Below, one piece after another: positions 50,308 to 58,924 of a DNA stretch of 64,000 bases. The DNA is from CAZLIC01 sp964559535 (lineage in GTDB: Bacteria; Pseudomonadota; Alphaproteobacteria; Rhodobacterales; Rhodobacteraceae), in assembly GCA_964559535.1 (NCBI GenBank), contig CAZLIC010000002.1, forward strand, positions 1-64,000, given 5' to 3'. The notes below the pieces were generated by a model that saw nothing but the letters and a program-made list of their open reading frames with translations, did not search any database and had not been told where the DNA came from. Each line of letters opens with the position of its first letter. Position 1 is the stretch's first letter. Made by a program: the position numbers and the translations under genes.

Positions 50308-53300
50308 ATGAACTTTTCCGCCTGGGCAATCCGCAACCCCGTAGCCCCCCTGCTGGCCTTCTTCCTGCTGATGGTGCTGGGCTGGCAAAGCTTCAACAGC
50401 CTGCCGATCACGCGGTTTCCGAACATCGACGTGCCGCTGGTGGCTGTCAGCGTGTCGCAGTCGGGTGCGGCGCCTGCGGAACTGGAAACGCAGGTGACAA
50501 AGGAAATCGAGGATGCCGTGGCGGGCATCACCGGGGTGAAGAAGGTCGTGTCGACGGTGACCGACGGCTTGTCCACCACGGTGGTCGAGTTCCGCATGGA
50601 GGTGCCCACCGACAAGGCGGTGCAGGACACCAAGGACGCGGTGGACCAGATCCGCGGCGACCTGCCGGGCGATGTCGAGGCGCCGATCGTGACGCGCATC
50701 GACGTCGAGGGTCAGGCGATCATGACCTTTGCCGTCTCGGCCCCCGACCTGACGATGGAAGAAGTGTCGTGGTTCGTGGACGATACGGTTACGCGCGCAC
50801 TGCAGGGGCGCCCGGGGATCGGTCGGGTGACCCGCATCGGCGGGGCTGACCGCGAAATCCGCGTGGAACTGGACCCGGTGAAGCTGGACAGCTACGGCGT
50901 GACGGCACAGCAGGTCAGCGCGCAGATCGCGGCGACCAACACCAACCTCGGGTCCGGCAAGTTGCAGCTTGGCTCGGGCGAGCAGGTGATCCGCACGCTG
51001 GGCGACAGCGGCACGGTGGAACAGCTGGCGGGCACCACCATTGCGCTGCCGTCGGGCCGGTTCGTGAAGCTGTCGGACCTGGGTCAGGTGCTGGACAGCT
51101 ATGAAGAGCTGAAATCGTTCACCAATATCGACGGAGACCCGACGGTCAGCTTCCTTGTGTTCCGCTCGAAGGGTGCATCCGAGGTCAGCGTGGCCGAGAT
51201 CACCAACAAGGTGGTGGACCAGCTGCGGGCGGAAAACCCCGGCGTGTCCATCACGCTGGTCGATGACTCGGTGTTCTACACCTATGGCAACTACGAGGCC
51301 GCCATCCACACGCTGCTGGAAGGCGCGCTGCTGGCGATCATCGTGGTGCTGCTGTTCCTGCGGAACTGGCGCGCGACGCTGATTTCGGCGGTGGCACTGC
51401 CGCTGTCGGCCGTGCCCACCTTCTGGCTGATGGACATGCTGGGCTTCTCGCTGAACCTGGTGTCGTTCCTGGCGCTGACGCTGGCCACCGGCATTCTGGT
51501 GGACGATGCCATCGTGGAAATCGAGAACATCGCCCGCCACATCCGCATGGGCAAAACGCCCTACCGCGCCGCCATCGAGGCGGCAGACGAGATTGGCCTG
51601 GCCGTGATTGCCACCACCTTCACCATCGTGGCGGTGTTCGTGCCGGTGTCGTTCATGCCCGGCATTCCGGGGCAGTATTTCGAGCAGTTCGGCCTGACCG
51701 TGGCCATATCGGTGCTGTTCTCGCTGCTGGTGGCGCGATTGATCACGCCCATGATGGCGGCCTATTTCATGCGGGCCGATGAAGTTCGGATGCCGCGCTG
51801 GGCCAACCTGACGGTGCGGGTGGTCCTGGCCGGGATCGCCGCTTTCGTTGCGCGTCGGTACGGCGTGCCGGTCATGGCGGGCACGGCGGTGGCGGTGTTC
51901 TTCCTGCTGCCCTTCGTCTTTGCCTTCCTGACGCAGCCCATGCATTCCGAGCACAAGGATGGCTTCGTGATGCGCGGCTACATCTGGGTGGTCAGGAACT
52001 CCACGCGCGTATGGAAGCTGCCGGGGCCGAAGTGGCTGAAGTTTCCCACCTACTATGTCACGCTGGTGGCGGCGGTCGTGGTCGTGATCTTCTCGGTGCA
52101 GGCAATGCTGGCGGTACCCGGCAGCCTGTTCCCGCCCGAGGACGAAAGCCGCATCACCATGTCGGTGGAATTGCCACCGGGCTCGACGCTGGAGGATACC
52201 GAACGTACGACCGAGGCGATGCGGCTGGCCGTGAATGATATCGACGGGGTGAAGTCGGTGCTGGTGGTGGGCGGTTCCACGCCCACCGGCGACCGGGACG
52301 TCCGCCGCGCCAGTTTCACCATCATTCTCGACCGGCTGGACAACGGACTGGGGCGCAAGCTTTCCGACCTTGGGCAGCAGCTTCCGGTGATCGGCGACCT
52401 GCTTCCGGAATCACCGGCCAAGGGCCGCCTGCGGCCGCAACTGGAGATCGAGGCGGAAGTGGCGCAGCGGCTGGCGGGCATTCCCGACCTGCGGTCGTTC
52501 AAGCTGGGTGGTCCCGGCGGGGGCGGGTCGCGGCCGTTCAGCTTTGACATCCTGTCGACCGACGAGGACGACCTGAACGAGGCGGTGCAGAAGATCGAAG
52601 CCGCCCTGCGCAACGAGCCGATGCTGCTGAACGCCTCGACCGAGGCCGCCCTGCCCCGCCCGGAGATCCAGATCACGCCCAAGCCGGAAGAGGCGGCGCG
52701 GCTGGGTGTCACGGTGCAGCAGATTGCCGCCATCGTGCGGGTGGCCACCATTGGCGACGTGTCGCAGGCGCTGGGCAAGCTGAGCATCGACAACCGGCTG
52801 GTGCCGATCCGGGTGCAGCTGGATGAGGTGTCGCGTGACAATCTGGCCCGCATCGCTGCGCTGAAGGTGCCGACAGCCAGCGGGGCCGTGCCGCTGTCGG
52901 CCGTGGCGACCGTTGAAGTGGCCGAGGGGCCAAGCGTGGTGAAGCGCCTGAACCGGCAACGCGTGGCCACCATTGGGGCCGACATCGCGCCGGGCTTTGT
53001 GCTGGATCAGGCGACGGCGCGGTTCAACGAGATCGTACCGACGCTGGGCATCCCGCCAAGCGTGAAGATCACCCCCTCGGGCGATGCCGAGATCCAGGCG
53101 GAACTGCTGGGCAGTTTCGTGAATGCCATGGTGCTGGGCGTTCTGTTGATGATGTTCGTGCTGATCCTGCTGTTCCATTCGGTGCTGCAGCCCGTCACCA
53201 TCATCTTCTCGCTGCTTCTGTCGGTCGGCGGGGTGGCGGCGGCGCTGGTGATCACGCAGAACCCGCTGTCGATGCCGGTGCTGATCGGCATCCTGATGCT

Positions 53301-53790
53301 GATGGGGATCGTGGCCAAGAACGCCATCCTGCTGATCGACTTTGCCATCGAGATGCGGGTGCGCGGCATGCGGCGGATCGAGGCGGTGATCGAGGCTGGG
53401 CACAAGCGGGCGCAGCCCATCGTGATGACGTCCATTGCCATGTCGGCGGGCATGCTGCCCTCGGCGCTGGGTGTGGGCGAAGGCGGGGCCTTCCGCGCGC
53501 CGATGGCCATTGCGGTGATCGGCGGCATCATCGTGTCCACCGTTCTGTCGCTGGTGGTGGTGCCGTCGTTCTACCTGATCATGGACGACGTCTCTCGCCT
53601 GATGGGCCTGATCTTCGGGCTGTTCATCGGCAAGAAAGAGCCCGAGCCCGCGCCGGTGGACGTGCACGAACTGCAAGCACGGGTCGATGCGCTGACAGTG
53701 GACGCAAGCCTGATGTCCGGGCGCCTGGGCGATGTCGAGGACCGGTTGCCGCGCGGCGGGCGTACGGTCACGCCGCTGGCCGCGGAATGA
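50308..53790 (+). CDS. RND (HAE1-type) efflux pump
   Basis: Inner-membrane proton-drug antiporter, 1160 residues, longer than the usual 1020-1050. N-terminus FSAWAIRNPVAPLLAFFLLM (helix 1); helix 4 holds LATGILVDDAIVEIENIA with the proton-relay Asp pair; the second half has PVLIGILMLMGIVAKNAILLIDFAIE. Two extra features explain the length: about 60 residues with two added hydrophobic stretches before helix 7 (VVLAGIAAFVA, then VMAGTAVAVFFLLPFVFAF), and a C-terminal extension of about 60 residues with a heptad-like segment (VHELQARVDALTVDASLM). Forms a complex with the upstream adaptor. Its stop directly abuts the 3' end of tRNA-Val. Confidence 0.95.
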   Translation: MNFSAWAIRNPVAPLLAFFLLMVLGWQSFNSLPITRFPNIDVPLVAVSVSQSGAAPAELETQVTKEIEDAVAGITGVKKVVSTVTDGLSTTVVEFRMEVPTDKAVQDTKDAVDQIRGDLPGDVEAPIVTRIDVEGQAIMTFAVSAPDLTMEEVSWFVDDTVTRALQGRPGIGRVTRIGGADREIRVELDPVKLDSYGVTAQQVSAQIAATNTNLGSGKLQLGSGEQVIRTLGDSGTVEQLAGTTIALPSGRFVKLSDLGQVLDSYEELKSFTNIDGDPTVSFLVFRSKGASEVSVAEITNKVVDQLRAENPGVSITLVDDSVFYTYGNYEAAIHTLLEGALLAIIVVLLFLRNWRATLISAVALPLSAVPTFWLMDMLGFSLNLVSFLALTLATGILVDDAIVEIENIARHIRMGKTPYRAAIEAADEIGLAVIATTFTIVAVFVPVSFMPGIPGQYFEQFGLTVAISVLFSLLVARLITPMMAAYFMRADEVRMPRWANLTVRVVLAGIAAFVARRYGVPVMAGTAVAVFFLLPFVFAFLTQPMHSEHKDGFVMRGYIWVVRNSTRVWKLPGPKWLKFPTYYVTLVAAVVVVIFSVQAMLAVPGSLFPPEDESRITMSVELPPGSTLEDTERTTEAMRLAVNDIDGVKSVLVVGGSTPTGDRDVRRASFTIILDRLDNGLGRKLSDLGQQLPVIGDLLPESPAKGRLRPQLEIEAEVAQRLAGIPDLRSFKLGGPGGGGSRPFSFDILSTDEDDLNEAVQKIEAALRNEPMLLNASTEAALPRPEIQITPKPEEAARLGVTVQQIAAIVRVATIGDVSQALGKLSIDNRLVPIRVQLDEVSRDNLARIAALKVPTASGAVPLSAVATVEVAEGPSVVKRLNRQRVATIGADIAPGFVLDQATARFNEIVPTLGIPPSVKITPSGDAEIQAELLGSFVNAMVLGVLLMMFVLILLFHSVLQPVTIIFSLLLSVGGVAAALVITQNPLSMPVLIGILMLMGIVAKNAILLIDFAIEMRVRGMRRIEAVIEAGHKRAQPIVMTSIAMSAGMLPSALGVGEGGAFRAPMAIAVIGGIIVSTVLSLVVVPSFYLIMDDVSRLMGLIFGLFIGKKEPEPAPVDVHELQARVDALTVDASLMSGRLGDVEDRLPRGGRTVTPLAAE

Positions 53791-53866
53791 TGGTGGGTAG
53801 TGACGGACTCGAACCGCCGACATCCTCGGTGTAAACGAGGCGCTCTACCAACTGAGCTAACCACCC
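53791..53866 (-). tRNA. tRNA-Val (anticodon UAC)
   Basis: A 76-nt cloverleaf on the minus strand beginning GGGTGGTTAGCTCAGTTGG. Acceptor GGGTGGT/ACTACCC, D stem GCTC/GAGC, anticodon stem CCTCG/CGAGG with loop TTTACAC (anticodon TAC), T arm GGCGG-TTCGAGT-CCGTC with one G-U pair. The 3' CCA is encoded (53791-53793). It reads valine codons ending in A/G. Confidence 0.97.
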
Positions 53867-53964
53867 GGCCGCCCTTGCGATAGCGCAGCGCGCGCGCGGC
53901 GGCAAGGCGGGTTGCACCCGGCGCGGCGGGCGGGCTAGGGTCCGCAGCGGTACGGGGGCGGCGG

Positions 53965-54888
53965 ATGCGGATACTGGTGATCGGGGCGGGGTCGATCGGC
54001 ACGCGGCATGCGGGCAACCTGGCGGCCCTGGGCTGTCAGGTGGTGCACGCGGGCTGGCGTCAGGCGCCGGATGTACCGGCCTTGCTGGCGGGCTGCGACG
54101 GCGCGGTCATCGCCACGGCCACCGACGTGCGCCTTCCGCTGATTGCCGCCTGCGCGGCGGCGGGGGTGCCCTTCTACTGCGAAAAGCCGCTGGCTTTTCG
54201 GCCTGCCGATGTCGAACAGATTGTGGCCCTGGCGGCGCCCGTGGCGGCGCGGTCGATGGTGGGGTTCATGATGCGCTACCATGCCGGGGTGCGGCGGCTG
54301 GCGGCGCTGGACCTGTCGGATGCGTTTCGGTTCACATTCCAGATCGGCCATGACGTGACGCAGTGGCGGGCGAACTGGCGGTTTGCCGACAGCTATGCCG
54401 CGCGGGCGGATGGCGGCGGCGTTCTGCTGGACCTGTGCCACGAGATCGACATGGCGGCAGGGCTGTTTCCCGGGCTGGCGCTGGACAGGGTGGCGTCCGT
54501 GGGCCATGCTGCGTTCCCGAACGTGGATTTCGCTTCGCACATCGGGCTGCGGGCGGGGGCGGCGTCGGGTACGGTGGCGATGGACTATCTGTGCCCGCGG
54601 CTGGTGCGCCGCGCGCTGGTGGACACCCCGCGGCTGTCGGTGGCGATGGACTTTGCCGCGGGCCGGTGGCGGCTGGCGACGGCAGGCGGCGTGGTGGACG
54701 ACGAGGTTGTGCAGGACCGCAACGCGATGTTCCTGGAGGCGGCGCGCGACTGGCTGGCCTTGCTGCGGGGCGAAGCGGTTGCGCCATGGGCACCCACCTT
54801 TGCCGCGACTTTGCTCGTGAACCGGCTGATCGCACAGGCCTGGGCGGCGCGGCAGTTCACCGGATCGGTTGAAAAGGACATGGGATGA
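53965..54888 (+). CDS. Gfo/Idh/MocA family oxidoreductase
   Basis: A 307-residue NAD(P)-dependent sugar dehydrogenase-like protein: Rossmann loop ILVIGAGSIGTRHAGNL at residues 3-19, the lysine motif YCEKPLAF near 72, and a C-terminal beta-sheet substrate domain with GGGVLLDLCHEIDMA (histidine motif) near 150. First gene of a three-gene plus-strand operon, overlapping the CMP-sugar synthetase gene by 4 bp. In nonulosonic-acid loci such enzymes may modify the precursor or the acid; the exact step is not known. Confidence 0.9.
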   Translation: MRILVIGAGSIGTRHAGNLAALGCQVVHAGWRQAPDVPALLAGCDGAVIATATDVRLPLIAACAAAGVPFYCEKPLAFRPADVEQIVALAAPVAARSMVGFMMRYHAGVRRLAALDLSDAFRFTFQIGHDVTQWRANWRFADSYAARADGGGVLLDLCHEIDMAAGLFPGLALDRVASVGHAAFPNVDFASHIGLRAGAASGTVAMDYLCPRLVRRALVDTPRLSVAMDFAAGRWRLATAGGVVDDEVVQDRNAMFLEAARDWLALLRGEAVAPWAPTFAATLLVNRLIAQAWAARQFTGSVEKDMG

Positions 54889-55580
54889 TCCTTGGCCATA
54901 TCGGGGCCCGCAAGGGCTCGAAAGGCGTGCCGGGCAAGAATACCCGGCCCATCGCCGGCAAGCCGCTGATCGACTGGTCGCTGGACCAGTTGCAGGCACA
55001 CCCGCGCGTGGATGCGGTGGTGGTGTCAACCGATGACGAGGCGCTGTATGACCATGCGATGCAGCGCGGCACCCTGCCCATCGGGCTGCGCCCTGCCCAT
55101 CTGGCCACCGACACGGCGGGCAAGTGGGGTGTGTGGCAGCATGCGCTGGAGGCCTGCACGGCCCTGCTGCCCGCCCCGGTTACCACCTTCATCGACCTGG
55201 ACTGCACCGCGCCGTTGCGGCTGCCCAGCGACATTGATGATGCGCTGGACCTGTTCGCAACACAGGCGCCCGATATGGTGATGTCGTGCTGCGAGGCGCG
55301 CAAGAACCCCTATTTCAATCTGGTCGAGCCCGACGCCACCGGCGCCCTGCACGTGTCGAAACCCTTGCCGGGCGGCGTGCTGGCCCGGCAGCAGGCGCCG
55401 GTGGTGTATGAACATACGGGCGTCGTATATGTGGTGCGCCCGGACTATCTTCGCCGTGCCCGCGGTCTGTTCGAAGGACGCGTGATCCCGTTGGTGCTTC
55501 CTCCGGAACGCTGCCATGACATCGACACGCCATTCGACTTTGAGTTGGTCGAATGGCTGCTGGAAAGGGCGAAGCGATGA
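54885..55580 (+). CDS. CMP-nonulosonic acid cytidylyltransferase (NeuA/LegF-like)
   Basis: Activates a sialic-acid-like sugar with CTP. The 231-residue protein begins ILGHIGARKGSKGVPGKN, the diagnostic CTP-binding loop, has GKPLIDWSLDQL, the acidic pair in TTFIDLDCTAPLRLP near 105, and HDIDTPFDFELVEW near the C-terminus. Length is that of monofunctional CMP-sialate synthetases. ATGA overlaps with both neighbours. Whether the substrate is Neu, Leg or Pse cannot be told. Supplies the CMP-donor for the transferases on the convergent strand. Confidence 0.92.
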   Translation: MILGHIGARKGSKGVPGKNTRPIAGKPLIDWSLDQLQAHPRVDAVVVSTDDEALYDHAMQRGTLPIGLRPAHLATDTAGKWGVWQHALEACTALLPAPVTTFIDLDCTAPLRLPSDIDDALDLFATQAPDMVMSCCEARKNPYFNLVEPDATGALHVSKPLPGGVLARQQAPVVYEHTGVVYVVRPDYLRRARGLFEGRVIPLVLPPERCHDIDTPFDFELVEWLLERAKR

Positions 55581-56365
55581 CCGATCTTGCCACACGCACG
55601 ATCTTCCTGACCGGCGCGGGCGGGATCCTGGGCCGCACCTATGTGCGGCGGATGCTGGCCGCCGGGGCGCGGGTCATCGCGTCGGACCTGCCGGGCGAGC
55701 GGGCGGATGCCCTGGTTGCCACGCATGGCGGCAACCCGAACTTCCGTTTCTATCCGCTGGACGTGTCGGACGAAGAGGCAGTGACGGGCATCTTCGGCCG
55801 CATCCTAGCCGACGGTTGGGAGCCGAATGTGGTGCTGAACAACGCGGCCATCACCGGCGAAATGCTGATGGGCGCGGGCAAGGCCTTCCCCACTTTCGCC
55901 GATACCTCGGTGTCGGACTGGGAACGCACGATGCGCACCAATCTGACCGGCGCCTTCATGGTGGCCCGGCAGATGGACCGCGACATCGTGGGCAAATGGC
56001 CCTGTACGCTGGTGAACGTGGCGTCGATGTATGCGCTGAACGGGCCGCACCATGCCATCTACGACGGGATGCCGTTCCGCAGTTTCAGCGCCTATTCCAC
56101 CACCAAGGCGGGCATCCATGGCCTGACGGTGTGGCTGGCAGGTTACTGGGCGCCGCGGGGGGCGACGGTGAACACGATTGCGCCGGGGGCGGTGTTCAAC
56201 GGCCATTCCGAGGAGTTCCAGCGCCGCGTGGGTGCCCTGATCATGCAGGGCCGCATGGCGCAACCCGACGAGATTGCCGATGTGATGCTGTTCCTGTGCT
56301 CCAGCGGTGCGGGGCACATGACGGGGCAGATGGTCAACGTGGACGGCGGCTTCAGCGCCTGGTGA
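55577..56365 (+). CDS. SDR oxidoreductase, PtmA-like
   Basis: A 262-residue short-chain dehydrogenase. Cofactor loop FLTGAGGILGRTYVRRML at 10-27, NNAAITGEM near 92, serine in NVASMYALNG near 148, and catalytic YSTTKAGIHGL near 174. The insertion between serine and tyrosine (HAIYDGMPFRSFSA) and the C-terminal PGAVFNGHSEEFQRR resemble the flagellin-modification protein PtmA found in legionaminic-acid clusters. Start in an ATGA overlap with the CMP-synthetase stop. Its last 14 bp overlap the convergent GT30-like gene. Confidence 0.88.
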   Translation: MTDLATRTIFLTGAGGILGRTYVRRMLAAGARVIASDLPGERADALVATHGGNPNFRFYPLDVSDEEAVTGIFGRILADGWEPNVVLNNAAITGEMLMGAGKAFPTFADTSVSDWERTMRTNLTGAFMVARQMDRDIVGKWPCTLVNVASMYALNGPHHAIYDGMPFRSFSAYSTTKAGIHGLTVWLAGYWAPRGATVNTIAPGAVFNGHSEEFQRRVGALIMQGRMAQPDEIADVMLFLCSSGAGHMTGQMVNVDGGFSAW

Positions 56366-57641
56366 AGGCGTCCAGCGCGGCAAGGGTCTTGGCCGCCGCC
56401 CCGGAATGGGCGGCGAAGAAGGCGGCGATCTGCGCGGGCGTCGTCCAGTCCGGCCCCAGCAGCAGGCGCGTCATGTGGGCGGCGTCTTGTGCGGCGATCG
56501 CCACTCCGGCAGCCTTGGCCTCTTCCATCGGGTATTCGATGGACCAGGTGACCGGGCCGGTCAGCACCGGCTTGCCCAGGGCGAGCGGCTCGATGATGTT
56601 GTGCGCGCTTTCGGGCGTGAAGCCGCCCCCCACCACCACGCGGTCGGCCATGGCCAGATAGCCGTACATCTCGCCCAGCGAGTCACCCAGCAGCACGTCG
56701 ATCTGCGGGGGGGCGCCTTGCGGCCGGAAGTCGGCGGTCAGCAGCGCACTGCGCCGGGCCATGCGGAAGCCCGCATCGGCCAGACGGGTGGCGGTTTCGT
56801 CAAACCGTTCCGGGCGGCGCGGGATGTACAGGACCAGCGGCAGCTCACCTGAAGTCTGAGGATTATCTCGCAATGCCTTGATGATGCTGATGTATGTGTC
56901 GTCTTCTCCCTCAACCACGCTGGCGAAGGCCAGCACCGGGCGCGCAGGCGCCAGCCACGCTCTGGCGGACTTCCCCGCGGCAACCAGCGCCGGCGGCACC
57001 GGCTGGTCGAACCGCGTTTCGCCCGTGACCGCAATCCGCATCAGCCCCGCCGCCCGGAAGCGTTCGGCCTGCAAGTCCGATTTCACGAGCGCGCCCGCAT
57101 ACAGGCCGATCGCCTGCATGCGCCACCTGCCGCGGTCGCGTTCAAAGCTGCGCCAGGGGTACTGCGCGTTGCACGGAAACAGCGGCACGCCGTGGCGGCG
57201 CGCAGACAGGATCATCCGCGGCCAGTGTTCCACCTCCATCACCAGCCCCGCGCGCGGGCGGAAGGCGCGGAAGAAGGCGGCAAAGGCCCAGCCGGTTTCC
57301 ACCGGCACCCAGACTGCGGCCACCCGGCCCGCGGCGATCTCGGCGGCAAACACGCGTTCGGCCTCGCGCCGCCCGGCGGGGGTGAAATGCGTCATCACCA
57401 CCTGTTCGCCTCGGTCCAGCAAGGCCCGCACAATGGGCACGGCCGACCGAACCTCGCCCAGCGACACGGCATGAAGCCACACGGCACCCGTCATGCGTGG
57501 GCGATAGAGGCCAAACCGTTCGGCCATGTGGCGGGCATAGTCCGGGTCGCGCCGCCCGCGCCACAGCAGGTACAGCACGGCCAGCGGAAGGCCGAGGGTC
57601 CACAGCAGTGTGTAAAGCGGCATGAACCGGCGCAAACTCAT
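56352..57641 (-). CDS. GT30 (Kdo-transferase)-like glycosyltransferase, divergent
   Basis: A 429-residue GT-B protein anchored by an N-terminal helix (FMPLYTLLWTLGLPLAVLYLLW). It keeps the family's catalytic glutamate context WLHAVSLGEV near 55 and an IPRRPERF region, but the donor-binding signature GGxFxxxGGHNPxE is altered to VVGGGFTPESAHNIIEPLALG near 350. It overlaps its paralogue by 4 bp. WaaA enzymes add Kdo to lipid A; sitting in a CMP-nonulosonate locus, this divergent copy may instead transfer the 9-carbon acid. Last gene of the minus-strand operon. Confidence 0.82.
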   Translation of the reverse strand: MSLRRFMPLYTLLWTLGLPLAVLYLLWRGRRDPDYARHMAERFGLYRPRMTGAVWLHAVSLGEVRSAVPIVRALLDRGEQVVMTHFTPAGRREAERVFAAEIAAGRVAAVWVPVETGWAFAAFFRAFRPRAGLVMEVEHWPRMILSARRHGVPLFPCNAQYPWRSFERDRGRWRMQAIGLYAGALVKSDLQAERFRAAGLMRIAVTGETRFDQPVPPALVAAGKSARAWLAPARPVLAFASVVEGEDDTYISIIKALRDNPQTSGELPLVLYIPRRPERFDETATRLADAGFRMARRSALLTADFRPQGAPPQIDVLLGDSLGEMYGYLAMADRVVVGGGFTPESAHNIIEPLALGKPVLTGPVTWSIEYPMEEAKAAGVAIAAQDAAHMTRLLLGPDWTTPAQIAAFFAAHSGAAAKTLAALDAFTRR

Positions 57642-58894
57642 TGCACCACCATCGCGCACAGCCGGGCCGCAAGACCATCGACCTGCCCCGCACCCTGGCG
57701 CCACAGCGCCTGCCCGCGTGCGGCCATCGCGGCCAACGCCGGGTCGGCCAGTGCTACGGCCAGGGCCGCGGCATCCGGTACTGCACGCGCGGCACCCGCC
57801 GTGTGGAAGGCCACATAGTCGGGCGCAAAGTTCGCCACATCCGGTCCGTGCAGCACGGCGCAGCCCAGCGCCGCGGCTTCCCACGGGTTGTGGCCGCCGA
57901 TGCCGAATCCGCCGCCCACCAGCGCCACCGGCGCCAGCCGGTACCACAGTCCGGTTTCGCCAAACGTGTCGGCCAGGTACACCCCCCCTTCGGGCAGCGC
58001 ATCCAGCCCCTGCCCCGCCGACCGCCGTGCCAGGGCCAGGCCAAACCCCTGCGCCACCCGGGCAATCTCGTCCACGCGGGCGGGCAGGCGGGGCGCCACG
58101 ATCAGGCAGGCGCCGGGCGCCTGAGCCAGCACCGACAGATGCGCCGGAAACGCCGCGCCCTCATCGCCCGCATGAGTGGAAACCGCGGCCCACACCCGCC
58201 GCCCGGCCAGTGCCGCGCGCAACCGGCCCAGCTCGGCTGCATCACAGGCCAGCGGCGGCGCCGCCGACTTCAGCGACGGCATCACCTGCACGCCGCCTGC
58301 GCCAAGCGCCGCCAGATGGCGCGCGCTGTCCTCTTCCTGCGCCGTCACCAGCGCAAATCGGCCCAGCAGCGCGTGGTACAGCCCCGCCGCGCGGCGGCGG
58401 CGGGCAAAGGCAGCGGCATTCATCCGCGCGTTCACCAACGCCAGGGGAATGCCCCGCGCCGCCGTGGCCGCCACCGCCCCCGGCCACAGGTCCTGCTCGG
58501 CCCAGACCGACAGGCCGGGGCGCCAGTGGTCAAGAAACCGCGCCACATAGCCCGGCGCATCCAGCGGCAGAAATTGGTGCACCGTGCGCGGCGGCAGGTT
58601 TGCCGCCATCACCTGCGCCGAGGACCGCGCGGTCGAGGTCACCAGGAACGACAGGTCCGCGTCGCGCGCGGCCATCGCGGCGATCAACCCGCGCAGCGCC
58701 AGCACTTCGCCCAGTCCCACCGCATGCAGCCACACCGGCCGCCCGGCGGGCCGCGGCAGCGTGGCCTCTCCCAGCTTCTCGCGCCAGCGCGCCGGGTCCT
58801 CCTTGCCGCGCGCCAGCCTGCGGCGCAGCACGGCAGGCGCAACCAGCGGCAGCAGCCCCGACGCCAGAAGGTAGCCGCGCAGCCACAGGCTCAT
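57638..58894 (-). CDS. GT30 (Kdo-transferase)-like glycosyltransferase
   Basis: A 418-residue GT-B protein with an N-terminal membrane anchor (LLASGLLPLVAPAVL). It retains WLHAVGLGEV with the catalytic glutamate, the basic WAEQDLWPG motif near 130, and the full donor motif ALVGGGFGIGGHNPWEAAALG near 325-345 of WaaA/KdtA. A bona fide Kdo transferase is possible, but a second, divergent copy next door and the NeuA/B/C genes around it suggest a specialised ulosonic-acid transferase. Follows the NeuC-like gene by 30 bp. Confidence 0.87.
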   Translation of the reverse strand: MSLWLRGYLLASGLLPLVAPAVLRRRLARGKEDPARWREKLGEATLPRPAGRPVWLHAVGLGEVLALRGLIAAMAARDADLSFLVTSTARSSAQVMAANLPPRTVHQFLPLDAPGYVARFLDHWRPGLSVWAEQDLWPGAVAATAARGIPLALVNARMNAAAFARRRRAAGLYHALLGRFALVTAQEEDSARHLAALGAGGVQVMPSLKSAAPPLACDAAELGRLRAALAGRRVWAAVSTHAGDEGAAFPAHLSVLAQAPGACLIVAPRLPARVDEIARVAQGFGLALARRSAGQGLDALPEGGVYLADTFGETGLWYRLAPVALVGGGFGIGGHNPWEAAALGCAVLHGPDVANFAPDYVAFHTAGAARAVPDAAALAVALADPALAAMAARGQALWRQGAGQVDGLAARLCAMVVQ

Positions 58895-58924
58895 CCCGTT
58901 CCTGCCCCCTCCGCCTGCGCACCC

